This document shows, piece by piece, positions 9,882 to 18,993 of a stretch of DNA of 64,000 nucleotides (its first letter is position 1; each line of letters starts with the position of its first letter). The notes under the pieces were generated by a model. It saw nothing but the letters and a program-made list of their open reading frames with translations, did no database searches and was not told where the DNA came from. The position numbers were made by a program, and so were the translations under genes. Source of the DNA: DASTFY01 sp963813375 (GTDB lineage Bacteria > Actinomycetota > Acidimicrobiia > Acidimicrobiales > Ilumatobacteraceae); NCBI GenBank assembly GCA_963813375.1, contig CAWEYT010000020.1, positions 62,001-126,000 of the forward strand, given 5' to 3'.

Positions 9882-10921
9882 GGCGCCAACTCGGCTCTGA
9901 CCGCCGCCGTACCCTCGACCATGGAACGGAGCTTCGCCCTGGCGACGTCCGGTGGGAGGTGGCGCAGCCCGCAGTCGGGGTTGACGATGAGGTGCTCGGG
10001 CGCGACGACGTCGAGGGCCCGCCGGATGCGTCCCGCGATCAGCGAGCTGGTCTCGATGTCCTCGGACTTCACGTCCACCACTCCCAGCCCGAGATCGCGG
10101 TCCCAGCCGTACTTCCGCAGGAGCTGCAGGTCGTCGTAGCCCTTCCGTGCGAACTCGAGCACGAGCTGGTCGACGTCGGCCTCCATCACGGCAGGAAAGA
10201 GGAAGTCGTAGTGCCCCTCCCACGACGGTCGGGCGTAGCGGTTGCCGTAGCAGACGTGCAGGGCCCAGGTGACGTCGACCCCGGCGGTCACGATGTTGAT
10301 GGCCTCGATGGCCGTCTCGACCTCGTCCCGGTAGCCGGCCAGGAACGGTTCGTCGATCTGCAGAAGGGTCGCACCGGCGGCCGCGAGGCGGTGCGCCTCC
10401 GCGTTGAGGACCTCGGCCAGTGCCCGCACCAGATCGGCGTTGCTCGCGTAGGCGTCGTTGCGCACCCGCCGGGAGAGCGAGAACGGCCCGGTGAAGGAGA
10501 ACTTGATCGGCCGATCGGTGTGGGCCCGCGTGAACGTGAAGTCCTCGGCCAGCCCGAGGGCCACACCGTCGAGGCTGTGCAGCGGACGGGGGATCGCCAC
10601 GTCGTAGTAGTCGTAGTAGTAGGCCTTGAGCGGGTTGAGCACCTCGACACCCGGGACGCGGCCGAGCAGGTAGTCGATGTCGTTGTCCCGGCGCAGCTCG
10701 CCGTCGGACACCACGTCGATCCCGGCCAGCTCCTGGTCCTTCAGCGCGGCCTTGATGGCCACGTCGCAGATCTCGCTCAGGTGCTGCCAGCTCAGCCGGT
10801 TCTGGTAGTAGTCGTTCTTCAGCCGCTCCAACCACTCGGGCACGGAGTAGGAGCCGACGACCGTGGTCGGCAGGAGCGTCGCTCCGCCGTCGGCCCCGCC
10901 CCCGGTGCCAGCCCCAGCCAC
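9878..10921 (-). CDS. Core MetE-type (cobalamin-independent) methionine synthase-like protein
   Basis: 347 residues equivalent to only the catalytic C-terminal barrel of MetE (full MetE is about 750). Zinc ligands are visible as HVCYGN (His and Cys) and NPDCGLRHL (Cys), with the acidic ligand expected in QIDEP. Short core-MetE proteins lack the N-terminal folate-polyglutamate domain and use other methyl donors or partner proteins in several lineages. GTG start at 10921. It is preceded by a SAM-dependent methyltransferase and coupled to an MTHFR-like gene, with a homocysteine methyltransferase-like gene also in the run, so methyl transfer to homocysteine or demethylation of a small metabolite are both possible. 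Confidence 0.83.
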   Translation of the reverse strand: MAGAGTGGGADGGATLLPTTVVGSYSVPEWLERLKNDYYQNRLSWQHLSEICDVAIKAALKDQELAGIDVVSDGELRRDNDIDYLLGRVPGVEVLNPLKAYYYDYYDVAIPRPLHSLDGVALGLAEDFTFTRAHTDRPIKFSFTGPFSLSRRVRNDAYASNADLVRALAEVLNAEAHRLAAAGATLLQIDEPFLAGYRDEVETAIEAINIVTAGVDVTWALHVCYGNRYARPSWEGHYDFLFPAVMEADVDQLVLEFARKGYDDLQLLRKYGWDRDLGLGVVDVKSEDIETSSLIAGRIRRALDVVAPEHLIVNPDCGLRHLPPDVARAKLRSMVEGTAAVRAELAP

Positions 10922-10922
10922 C

Positions 10923-12419
10923 TCAGTCCCTCACCTGAGCGGTCATGGTGACGATGTTGGTGCCCTCGCGGTGGCGGAACGGTTCGAACCGGACGTCGAA
11001 ACCCATCCGGCTGCCCACGTGGGCGAGCAGCGGGCCGTTGATCCAGTTGACCACCGACCCGTCGTACTTGCCCGGGCCGAGGAACCCGGTGCGGTACCGG
11101 TGCGTGTCGGTCACGAACAGGTCGTGGTTGAGCAGGCGGCCGTACGGGTGGAGCAGCGGCAACGTGTCCACGAAGCTGGCCATGGCGCCGTTGTTGACGT
11201 GCATGCGGATGTCCCCGCCGGACTCGAGGTGGGGCCGGAGCAGTTCCCCGCTCACCCCCGGCGCGATGCGATACAGGTCGAGCCCGGCCAGGGGGGCGTA
11301 GCGCTCCTCCAGTCGCAGCCCCTCCCACGTCCGGCGCCAGAAGTCCACGGCGGCCGGCACGTCGGCGAACTGCTCCGGGAGCGCGTCGGCCAGCACCGCC
11401 GGCCCGAGCCGCAGCAGCTTGTCCACCACCGCAGGCAACCCGGCCGGCTCCACGTGCACGTCCTCGGCCAGTGCCCCTGCGACCTCGGCCGGGAGGTAGG
11501 CCCGCGTCTCGACCAGGTAGCTGTGGCCGCCGATCCGGGCCACCTCGTCCGTCGGCAGGTTGTCGTACACGTTGGAGACGTAGACGAGGAACACCTTGTA
11601 CTTGAGGAAGGCCAGAGCCGTGGTCGGCTTGGTGGCGTCCAGCACGAACGAGCTGATGTGGCCGGCGTGCGCGGCGACGGCGGCGCGGGCCAGCTCGAGC
11701 ACGTGCGGCGAGTAGTCGCACATGAGGTAGTGCAGCCGGCGGTAGTAGTCGCGCCCGACCTCCTCCTCGACCGACACGAAGGCGTCGAGCCACGTCTTGG
11801 CCTGACTCCCGTTGCCGACCCCGAGCTCGATGACGTACAGCTCCTCAGGAAGGGCGTTGCGGGCGGCCAGCTGGTCCCACCATCCGAAGAGGTCGCGGAT
11901 GAGCTCGCGCACCGCCTCGACGTTGCGGGCGTCGCTGGCCCCTCCCGGGAGGGCCGACTCGTACATCCTCCCCGTGGCCTGCTCCCACCGGTCGAGCGCC
12001 TGCCAGTAGAGGCGGTTGAAGTCCCAGATGCAACTTTCCCGGCCCGGGCGCCACGGCTCCAGCACCACCCGGCCGGCGTCCTGTCCGCCCTGGTACTGCG
12101 CGATGACCTCCTGCGCCAGGCTCTTCAACGGGACGTCGCCGCACCGGCGCAGGTCGATCGCCACCTCGACCTGCTCGTCGCCGGGACCCATGCGGACCGC
12201 GCCGGGCCCGGTCCCGTTGGTGCTGGCCGGGAGGATGGCGCGGACGTCGACGACGTCCCGGAAGTTGGCCCGGTACTGGATCCAGTCGCACACGACGCGG
12301 AGCCGGGACAGATCGACCGAGTCCTCGTACAGCGCCTCGAGGACGGGTTGGATCGAGGCCGTCAGGTCGACCGCCTTCTCGCCTCGCAACCTCGTCGTGG
12401 GGCGGACGTCGACCAGCAT
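10923..12419 (-). CDS. SAM-dependent methyltransferase (large, 498 aa)
   Basis: A 498-residue protein with a central Rossmann methyltransferase domain: motif I is IELGVGNGSQA (about residue 208), followed by LMCDYSPHVLELAR and FVLDAT, then VYVSNVYDNLP. The motif style recalls the NDUFAF7/MidA-like group. The N-terminal 180 residues contain polar patches and a WDFNRLYWQALDRWEQ segment and have no family I recognise. Start ATG 12419 was chosen at the MLVDVRP beginning. Its stop is 2 nt before the MetE-like start. It could act on a protein or small molecule; the target is unknown. Confidence 0.75.
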   Translation of the reverse strand: MLVDVRPTTRLRGEKAVDLTASIQPVLEALYEDSVDLSRLRVVCDWIQYRANFRDVVDVRAILPASTNGTGPGAVRMGPGDEQVEVAIDLRRCGDVPLKSLAQEVIAQYQGGQDAGRVVLEPWRPGRESCIWDFNRLYWQALDRWEQATGRMYESALPGGASDARNVEAVRELIRDLFGWWDQLAARNALPEELYVIELGVGNGSQAKTWLDAFVSVEEEVGRDYYRRLHYLMCDYSPHVLELARAAVAAHAGHISSFVLDATKPTTALAFLKYKVFLVYVSNVYDNLPTDEVARIGGHSYLVETRAYLPAEVAGALAEDVHVEPAGLPAVVDKLLRLGPAVLADALPEQFADVPAAVDFWRRTWEGLRLEERYAPLAGLDLYRIAPGVSGELLRPHLESGGDIRMHVNNGAMASFVDTLPLLHPYGRLLNHDLFVTDTHRYRTGFLGPGKYDGSVVNWINGPLLAHVGSRMGFDVRFEPFRHREGTNIVTMTAQVRD

Positions 12420-12438
12420 GCCCTTCCTTCCGGTGCGC

Positions 12439-13338
12439 TCAGGATACGAGCGGCCCGAGCTCGGCCGCGAGTCCCGCGATGTGGTCCGGGGTGATACCAC
12501 AGCAGCCGCCGACCACCGTCACCCCCTGGTTGATCCACCCGCGGGCCGCCGTGACGAGGTCCACCACGGACACCGTGTCGACGAACACCCAGTCGGGCCG
12601 GGCGAAGTAGCCGCTCTCGGGGTAGGCGCCGAGCGGGCCGGCGAAGTGCGATCGGACGACGTCGATGGCGGCGGTCGTGTCCTCCAGCTCCGAGTGCATC
12701 ACGGCGATGAGCTCGGGGCCGGTAGCCGCCAGCGCCTGGACCACCTCGTCGATCCCACAGTCGGGCCGCGACCACCCGACGAGCGCACCGTTGTCGTCCC
12801 GCTCGATCGTCAACCCCACCCAGACGGGCAAGCCGGTCTCGAAGGCCGCCTCCGTCGCCCACACCGAGTAGTCGGTGTCGCGCATCATCTCCATGACGAT
12901 GAGGTCCACTCCCGCGTCCGCCAGGGCCTGGGCCTTCCGGCGGCACAGCGCGCGGGCCTCGGCTTCGGGCCACTGGCGAGCGAGGTCGGTGCGATCGCTG
13001 CCCGCCGGCCCGGGCCGCATGGTGGAGAACGAGCCCGCCACCGGCACCCTCCCCTCGGCCCCCTCCCGGGCGAGCTGGACCGCCCGCCGGTCGATGTCGG
13101 CCAGCTCATCCAGCCGGTCGAGGTGGCTGAAGAGGAACGGACTGGAGGCGAACGTGTTGGCGATGAGCAGTTGCGCGCCGGCCTCGACGTAGGAGCGGTG
13201 CACGTCCCGCACGACATCCGGCGCGATCAGGTTGGCCTCGGCGCACCAGGTGCTGGAGTCCATGGGGACGCCCCGGCGCTGGATCTCCGTGCCGGTGCCG
13301 CCGTCGATCACGGTGATCACGTTCGGATCGAGGATCAT
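12439..13338 (-). CDS. Homocysteine S-methyltransferase-family protein
   Basis: 299 residues of the BHMT/MmuM barrel family, which moves a methyl group from betaine, S-methylmethionine or a similar donor to homocysteine using Zn bound by three Cys. VIDGGTGTEIQRRG at the N-terminus and GVTVVGGCCGITPDHI at the C-terminus (two Zn-binding Cys) are clear. The upstream Zn Cys, usually in an N-C motif near residue 205-215, is not seen: the equivalent stretch reads AVMHSELEDTT. The enzyme may use another ligand or have a changed reaction. It sits 20 nt before the SAM methyltransferase and 10 nt after the TIR-domain gene. Confidence 0.85.
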   Translation of the reverse strand: MILDPNVITVIDGGTGTEIQRRGVPMDSSTWCAEANLIAPDVVRDVHRSYVEAGAQLLIANTFASSPFLFSHLDRLDELADIDRRAVQLAREGAEGRVPVAGSFSTMRPGPAGSDRTDLARQWPEAEARALCRRKAQALADAGVDLIVMEMMRDTDYSVWATEAAFETGLPVWVGLTIERDDNGALVGWSRPDCGIDEVVQALAATGPELIAVMHSELEDTTAAIDVVRSHFAGPLGAYPESGYFARPDWVFVDTVSVVDLVTAARGWINQGVTVVGGCCGITPDHIAGLAAELGPLVS

Positions 13339-13348
13339 CGCCGATGGC

Positions 13349-15509
13349 TCACGAGGTGGCGAGCTCGAACAGTTCGAGCGCGGTGGCCGCGTCCGCCGCG
13401 CAGACCCACCCGACGATCTGCGTGCCTTCCTCGCCCCAGGCCCGGCAGGCGGGGTACGGGTCTTCGGGCGCGGTCCAGGTGAAGTCCGCGTACGGTCCGA
13501 GCTCGGCACCGTCGCGCGCCCACCGCCCCTCGCCTGTCACCTGGGCCGCCGTGCGCCGCCCCAGTTGGTCGAGGTAGCCGGCGGCATCGAGGTTGCTGGC
13601 CGTCGCCACGCCGCGGAAGCGCACCTCGCCACCACTCTGCGGCGAGGTCAGCAGGCACAGCTCGGCGTTCGACTCGAGGTCGGGAAGGAGGTCGGCGTCC
13701 TGGCACTCGCCGTCGTCCATGAACGGGAACGCGGCGCGGAGACAGGCCGCGTCGCAGCTCGTCGGGACGTCGGTGACGGGTGGCTCGGTGACGGTGGGCC
13801 GGTGGGAGGGGGAGTGGCGTTGGTCTCGACCGTCGACGGACCGACGGTCGGGGCCACGGTCGGCGCGGTGACGCTGCCGATCGCGTCGTCTGTGCGATCG
13901 GCGCCGGTGCCTTCCGTTGAGGGCGGATCACCAGGTTCAGCGGTGCTGTCGCCGTTGCCCCCTCCTCCACCCTGCAGCGCGAAGGCGCCCGCGCCGACAC
14001 CGAGGACGGCGACGAGCGCAGCCGCGGCCCAGGGGACCCTGCTCCGGCGGTGGGCGGCTTTCGTCGGCGGCGGCTTGCCGCTCGGGTGCAGCGGCTGGGG
14101 AGGTGGCGGCGGTGCAGATGGTGGCTGGGCTGATGGTGGCTGGGCTGATGGTGGCGGGGGCGGGATCACTGCGTGTCGCAGACCGGATGTCGTCGTCCAT
14201 CAGACGCGAGAAGTGGAGCCGGCGGATCGGTGCCGGGGGCAGGTCACGATCGACGTCCTGGGGGAACGGGTCCTCCCACACGACCGGACGGATGAAGCCC
14301 TCGCGGTCCAGCGAGATCGCGTGACGACACTCGGCGAGGACGTTCGGCGACTGCAGCGCGTTCGACGACCAGAAGAGCTGGAAGACGTCGGCCTGCTCGA
14401 TGAAGCCCTTGATCCGCCGCTCCCAATCCTCCCCGCTGCGCAGGTTGCGTGCTGTCGATGATGTACTCGTCGCCGAGGACACCCACGGCGGCGGAGAGCC
14501 GGTCCACCACCTCGACATCGGTGTGGGCGTACGAGGCGAAGATGCGGCGGAACCGGTCCGCCCGCTGCGGAGGGGCGGCGGCGTCCTCGCCGGCCGCGAC
14601 GCGAACGGCCATGGTCAGCTCGCCGATCAGCACGACGCCGGCGAAGATGCGCACACCGCCTCGCGCGACAGCGGGCGCGCCCTCGCTGACCTGAAAGCGG
14701 AAGTCGGCACGGTGGACCGGTTCGTGCCACTGGAGCTCGACGGTCGGAGGGTTGAAGGTGGCCCCGTCCAACCAGGGCTCGATGAGCAGGGTGGTCCCGC
14801 GTCGCAGCGCGCCCGTGCTGTCGGCGGTCAAGGTGCCGTAGTCCTGGGCGTCCGCGCCGAGGATCCCCTCTGCCTGGCGCCGTACCTCCTCCAGCGGGTC
14901 GTCCAGCTCGGGTCCGCCTTCGGACTTGTGCGCGAACAGCAACAGCCAGTGCCAGCGGCGGGGGGAGACGGTGCCGGGGCGATACAGCGTGAACTGGACG
15001 TCCTCGTCGATGGCCACGGACGTGCTCGCCGGGAGGGGACCAGTGGCGGGGGCGGGGACCGAGCGCAGGTCGGGCATCGGCGGCCGCGCGGGTGGGCTCC
15101 AGCCGGGCGGCCGATCGGCATGCGCACCACGGACCAACTCGGTGACGCCGGCCGGCCAGCCCGGGTCCGTGCGGTCGACCACGGGGGGTCTGGCGTCGCG
15201 GAGTGCGACGGGCCAGGCGGTCAGCTCCACAGGACCGGCGTCGACGACCACCAGCCCCACCTCGAGCGCCACGGCGTGTTCGACCAGCCGGATCCAGCCC
15301 GGTTCGCCCACGGCGGCGGCCGACACCACGACCACCACCGTGTCGGCCTCCTCGAGCTGGGCGAGGGCGGCATCCCACTCCTCCGGGGCCAGGGCCCGCT
15401 CCGTGCGGAGGAGCCCGACCCGGGTGTCGGCGCTGTCCAGCGCATCTGTCAGGTCCCTCTCGAGGCGCGCTTCAGCGGCTCCGAGTACGACGACCTGCTG
15501 CTGCGCCAC
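13349..15509 (-). CDS. Membrane-anchored TIR-domain protein, three frame changes
   Basis: After correction it is one protein of about 719 residues. Residues 1-110 form a Rossmann-like TIR-related segment (QVVVLGAAEARLERDL, ADTVVVVVSAAAV). Then comes a beta-rich middle domain (VQFTLYRPGTVSPRRWHWLLLFAH, FNPPTVELQW). A clear TIR domain follows near 325-450: RIFASYAHTD, NLRSGEDW, ADVFQLFWSSNAL, and SPNVLAE with the Glu placed like the NADase catalytic Glu. Next are Pro-rich PPSAQ repeats encoded by a 15-nt tandem repeat at 14118-14160, one transmembrane helix (WAAAALVAVLGVGAGAFAL) and a Cys-containing extracellular domain. Shifts lie at about 14457 (+1), 14170 (+1) and 13797 (-1, C run). GTG start 15509. 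TIR proteins often hydrolyse NAD or signal in anti-phage defence. Confidence 0.72.
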
Positions 15510-15758
15510 GCTCCTACGTTCGCGCGAACCGGGCCACGGCTGCATGGGCGAGGCAGGGGCGCAGTACCGCGCGCCCCCTCCGATGAGGCCCGCAGGCTTG
15601 CTCACCGTGGTGACGATCCGACGGCCCGTGTGGCTTCGCGCGGAAACACGGGCCAGGTGCCTTCCGGCGGCCGATGCCCCGGCATGGCCCGCGAGGGCAT
15701 TGCTACGGTGCCGATGGGCGCCTGTAGTTGCAGATTGAACAACCTTCTCTCTTCCTCC
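15510..15758. other. Divergent intergenic region, no gene seen
   Basis: About 250 bp between the TIR gene (leftward) and the CAP-domain gene (rightward). No convincing coding sequence or hairpin terminator. The final 60 bp before the ATG at 15759 are pyrimidine-rich (ttctctcttcctcc), with TTGCAGATTGAACA at 15728-15741 as the only AT-leaning patch; I cannot define a promoter there with confidence. Confidence 0.4.
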
Positions 15759-16733
15759 ATGCGCCGATCTCCTCCCCCTCCTCCGCCGCGAGCCATGGCC
15801 GCCTTGCCGGCATCGCTGATCGCCCTCTTGGCCGCGGCCGCGTGCGTGCCCGCGCCCACGCCCCCCACTCCCTCGTCCACGCCCACGACGACTGCCGCCG
15901 ACGCCAGCCGAGCCATGGCCGCCCGCCTGTGGACGACCGAATACCTCCCGTCCGTCGGGGTCGGGAGCCAATGGACGGGATCGGTGGCCTCCTGTGCCAG
16001 CGGTTCGGTGTCAGCGACCTACCGGGCCGCGGTGCTTCGGCGCATCAACTACTTCCGTGCCATGGCCGGTCTGCCCACGGTGCAGTTCGACACCACGTTG
16101 TCCACGAAGGCCGGTCAGGCGGCGCTGATGATGGTCGCCAACAACGCCCTGAGCCACGACCCGCCGGCTTCCTGGCTGTGCTACACGGCGGACGGAGCGG
16201 AGGCGGCGTCGCGCTCGAACCTCATCCTCGGGATGTCGGGATCCGAGGCCATCGACGGCTACATCGAGGACGGCGGCGGCACGAACCTGCCCGTCGGGCA
16301 TCGCCGCTGGCTGCTCCACCCGCCGACGACGAGGATGGGGATCGGGGACATCCCCGGCCAGGCCAATGCTCTGTGGGTCCTCGATGGCGCGGGCGGCGCG
16401 GTCACACCTCGCGACGGGTACGTGGCGTGGCCGCCGAAGGGGTACGTGCCGAGGTCGCTGGTGTTCCCACGGTGGTCGTTCGCCCTCGCCGGTGCCGATC
16501 TGGCGTCGGCCTCCGTCAGCCTGACCCGCAACGGTCGGGCCTGCTCGGTGACCGTCGTCCATCGGGACCGGCCGCCCGGCATGTACGGGGATCCGGCCGT
16601 CGTGTGGGACGTGAACGCCAATTGCTCACCCGGCACGGGCGGTGACGTGAGCTACCGGGTGACCGTGAGCGGAGTCGTCGTGGGCGGCGTCACCCGGTCG
16701 TACTCGTACACGGTGACAGCCTTCACGCCCTGA
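15759..16733 (+). CDS. Secreted CAP-domain (SCP/PR-1-like) lipoprotein
   Basis: 324 residues with an N-terminal signal (LPASLIALLAAAACVP; the Cys suggests a lipoprotein) and a Pro/Thr linker. The CAP domain follows: RINYFRAMAGLP, LSHDPPASWLCY, and GHRRWLLHP resembling the CAP signature; the His and Glu expected in the CAP cavity are near LSHDP and DGAEAAS. The last 90 residues look like a beta-sandwich (SVSLTRNGRACSVTVVHRD, YRVTVSGV). CAP proteins are extracellular and bind lipids or act as defence or cell-wall factors; in bacteria most are uncharacterised. Start ATG 15759 is followed by MRRSPPP; 15795 is an alternative. Confidence 0.8.
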   Translation: MRRSPPPPPPRAMAALPASLIALLAAAACVPAPTPPTPSSTPTTTAADASRAMAARLWTTEYLPSVGVGSQWTGSVASCASGSVSATYRAAVLRRINYFRAMAGLPTVQFDTTLSTKAGQAALMMVANNALSHDPPASWLCYTADGAEAASRSNLILGMSGSEAIDGYIEDGGGTNLPVGHRRWLLHPPTTRMGIGDIPGQANALWVLDGAGGAVTPRDGYVAWPPKGYVPRSLVFPRWSFALAGADLASASVSLTRNGRACSVTVVHRDRPPGMYGDPAVVWDVNANCSPGTGGDVSYRVTVSGVVVGGVTRSYSYTVTAFTP

Positions 16734-16771
16734 CCCGTGACGGCCGGACCCTTCCTGGGGGAGAATGGGGC

Positions 16772-17192
16772 ATGGCCTGGTGGTCCTCACCGCGCCGGTC
16801 GCGTACCGATGTGCACGCAGGGTTCGACCCGTCGGACCTGGCCGAGCTGGAGGCTGCCTTCGCCGCCGTCGAGGCCGAGCGGCTTCGGGGTCAGCTCATC
16901 CAGGCTGCGCCGGTCCTCCGCCAGCTCGTGTCGCGCCAGGTCCCGGCCCGCGCCGTGGAGCCGGCGCCGGAGCAACGGGCCGTCCGCGTCCGCTTCGCCG
17001 ACGGGACGCAGCTCCTGGTGAAGGGGACGACGCCCGGTGATGCCGGCGTGCTGGCCCGCTGGGTGCACGACCGCACCGTGCTGCTCGTGACCTGGCTCGA
17101 AGCCGAGGGTCGAGGCCCGGCTGACGTTCGCCTCCCCGCATCGACGCGGCCGCCTGGGCTTCGTCGTCACCGGCGTCGACCGGCGCGCCTGA
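16772..17192 (+). CDS. Small hypothetical protein, one frameshift
   Basis: About 139 residues after one correction at about 17111 (extra C in ggtcgaggcc); the corrected end reads RLTFASPHRRGRLGFVVTGVDRRA and stops at 17192, just before the dehydrogenase gene. The N-terminal half is helical (DLAELEAAFAAVEAERLRGQL); the rest carries VRVRFADGTQLLVKG and WVHDRTVLLVTWL, a beta-rich pattern. No signal peptide and no family recognised. It may be cotranscribed with the Gfo/Idh gene 54 bp downstream, but nothing ties it to inositol metabolism. Confidence 0.6.
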
Positions 17193-17246
17193 CGCGTCAG
17201 CCCGGGAGGCGTCCGCCGGGACGGGTGTGGGTACGCTGCCGCTCCG

Positions 17247-18267
17247 GTGGCGACTCCTCCTGTGCGCATGGGCATCGTCGGCCTGGGCCGGATGGGCCGG
17301 TTCCACGCCGCGGCCCTGGCCGGTGTGCCCGAGGTGGATCTGCTCGCGCTGGTGGAACCAGAGGCGGGCGCGCTCGACCTGGCCGCGCAGCTCGCTCCGA
17401 CAGCAGCGCGCTACCAGAGCGTCGCCGAAGGACTGGCCCATCCCGGACTCGAGGCGGTGCTGGTGGCGGCGCCGACACCCACCCATCCCGACATCGTCGC
17501 CGCCGCGCTCGGCACAGGGCTCCACGTCCTGTGCGAGAAGCCGTTGGCCCTGGACGTGGCCGAGGCGCGCCGGCTCGGCGCGCTCGGCGGCCGAGCAAGG
17601 CCTGGTCCTGCAGGTCGGCTTCTGGCGGCGCTTCGCGCCGCCGTGGCGGCAGGCCAAGGCGCGCATCGACGCCGGTGAGATCGGGACGCCGATCTACCTG
17701 CGGCTCGCCCAGTGGGACGCCGCCCCGCCACCGCCCGAGTTCTGCGATCCGGCTGTGAGCGGTGGACTGGCCATCGACTGCGGTGTCCACGAGTTCGATC
17801 TCGCCGAGTGGCTCACCGGGCGCGCCATCACGCAGGTCTCGGCGTGGGCCCTCCCGATCGTCGAGCCGGCGGTCGGCGAAGCCGGCGACGTGGACAACCT
17901 GGTCGCGGTGCTCGAACTGGACGGCGGCGCGGTGGCCACGGTCGACCTCAGCCGCAACGCCCGCTACGGCGACGACGTCCGTACCGAGGTGCTCGGCTCG
18001 AACGGCGCGCTGCTGATCGACCTGCTGCCGTCGAGCCGTACCCGCCTCGGGTCGGTGCGAGGGATGCGCGAGCTGGCGGAGTCGTCCGTCGACGACGCGA
18101 TGGCGGTGGGAGTGGCGGACCAGGCACGCGCCTTCGCCCACGCCGTGCGGGGCGAGACGGTCGACGTCCCGGGGGCGGAGGCCAGCGTCCGGGCCACGGA
18201 GGTGGGCCGAGCGGTCATCGCGGCGTCCGGGTCCGGCGGCAAGATCCGCGTCGTCCGCCCGACCTGA
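17247..18267 (+). CDS. Gfo/Idh/MocA-family dehydrogenase, one frameshift
   Basis: About 339 residues. The N-terminal Rossmann motif is GIVGLGRMGRFH, then APTPTHPDIV and CEKPLALD with the conserved EKP lysine; the C-terminal barrel has GGLAIDCGVHEFDLAEWL with the catalytic Asp/His pair expected for inositol 2-dehydrogenase-like enzymes. One extra G at about 17586 splits the frame between LGAL and AEQGLVLQVGF. GTG start at 17247. It oxidises a secondary hydroxyl of an inositol or sugar with NAD. Its position beside the LacI regulator and iol operon suggests it works on the same substrate, though it has its own transcription unit. Confidence 0.85.
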
Positions 18268-18294
18268 CGCCCGACACAGCGAACGGAAGCCCGC

Positions 18295-18993
18295 TCAGCG
18301 GGCGCAGCGGGTAGGCGCCGGCGCGGTCCCGGCCTGCGCCGCCTCCACGAGTGGCTCGTACGCCTCGATGGGCAGGGCCCACGCACGGTCCTCGGCTTCT
18401 CGGCTTGCTGCCCACACCACGCCCAGCAGGCTCCCGTCGCTCGCCACCACGCCGCTGCCGGAGTCTCCCGCCGCCACGTCCGCGCCGAGCTCGAACCCGG
18501 GTCGCTGGTGCTCGCCCTCGCGGTAGATGTCGGTGGTGTTGATGGTGACCCGGCGCCGGATCGACACCGGCACGGACGTGGCCCGGCCGTCCTCGATGCG
18601 GACGATCGACGCCGGGTCGTCCGTGTCCCCGTCGAAGGTGCGGCGGGGGAGCGCCGGCAGCTCCAGCCCGTCCACGTGGAGGACGGCAGCGTCGAGATCG
18701 GGATCGATGGCCGCGACCGTCGCCGGCAGCGTGCGGCCGTCCGGCGTGGTGACGGCGATGTCCTGCTCGCCGGCGACGGCGTGGGCGACCGTCACCACGA
18801 GGTCGCCGTCCACGGCCACGCCCACGGCCTGGTTGGGGAGGAGCCGGCAACCGCGGGCCTCGATGCCGACCGTGGATGCCGCCGGCTCGGGCTGGGACGG
18901 AGCGGATCGGTCTCCGCAGCCGAGCAGACCGGCGGACAGCACCACGGCCGCGGCGACGCGCCACGCGAGCAGAGACCTCGCCCCCGAGGTCAT
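18295..18993 (-). CDS. Trypsin-like serine protease lipoprotein
   Basis: 232 residues: a short basic N-terminus, hydrophobic VAAAVVLSAGLLGC (lipobox-like), then a chymotrypsin-fold domain. His is in VVTVAHAVAG, Asp in DLDAAVLHVDG and Ser in GDSGSGVVASDGSLLGVV, so the triad is complete; VTINTTDIYREGEH precedes the Ser block. About the size of small secreted trypsin-like proteases of actinobacteria. Its ATG overlaps the stop of the upstream dehydrogenase by 4 nt, so it is cotranscribed with lacI and the dehydrogenase, an unexpected partner for sugar catabolism genes. Substrate unknown. Confidence 0.85.
   Translation of the reverse strand: MTSGARSLLAWRVAAAVVLSAGLLGCGDRSAPSQPEPAASTVGIEARGCRLLPNQAVGVAVDGDLVVTVAHAVAGEQDIAVTTPDGRTLPATVAAIDPDLDAAVLHVDGLELPALPRRTFDGDTDDPASIVRIEDGRATSVPVSIRRRVTINTTDIYREGEHQRPGFELGADVAAGDSGSGVVASDGSLLGVVWAASREAEDRAWALPIEAYEPLVEAAQAGTAPAPTRCAR

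Noticed and set aside
7782..10835. A 1017-codon minus-strand open frame spanning several genes
   Set aside because: It is a high-GC chance frame: only the MTHFR and amidase parts match families; its first part is out of frame with the MetE-like gene.
10863..12494. Long plus-strand open frame opposite the SAM methyltransferase
   Set aside because: His/Val/Pro/Arg-rich antisense shadow of a real gene without any recognisable motif.
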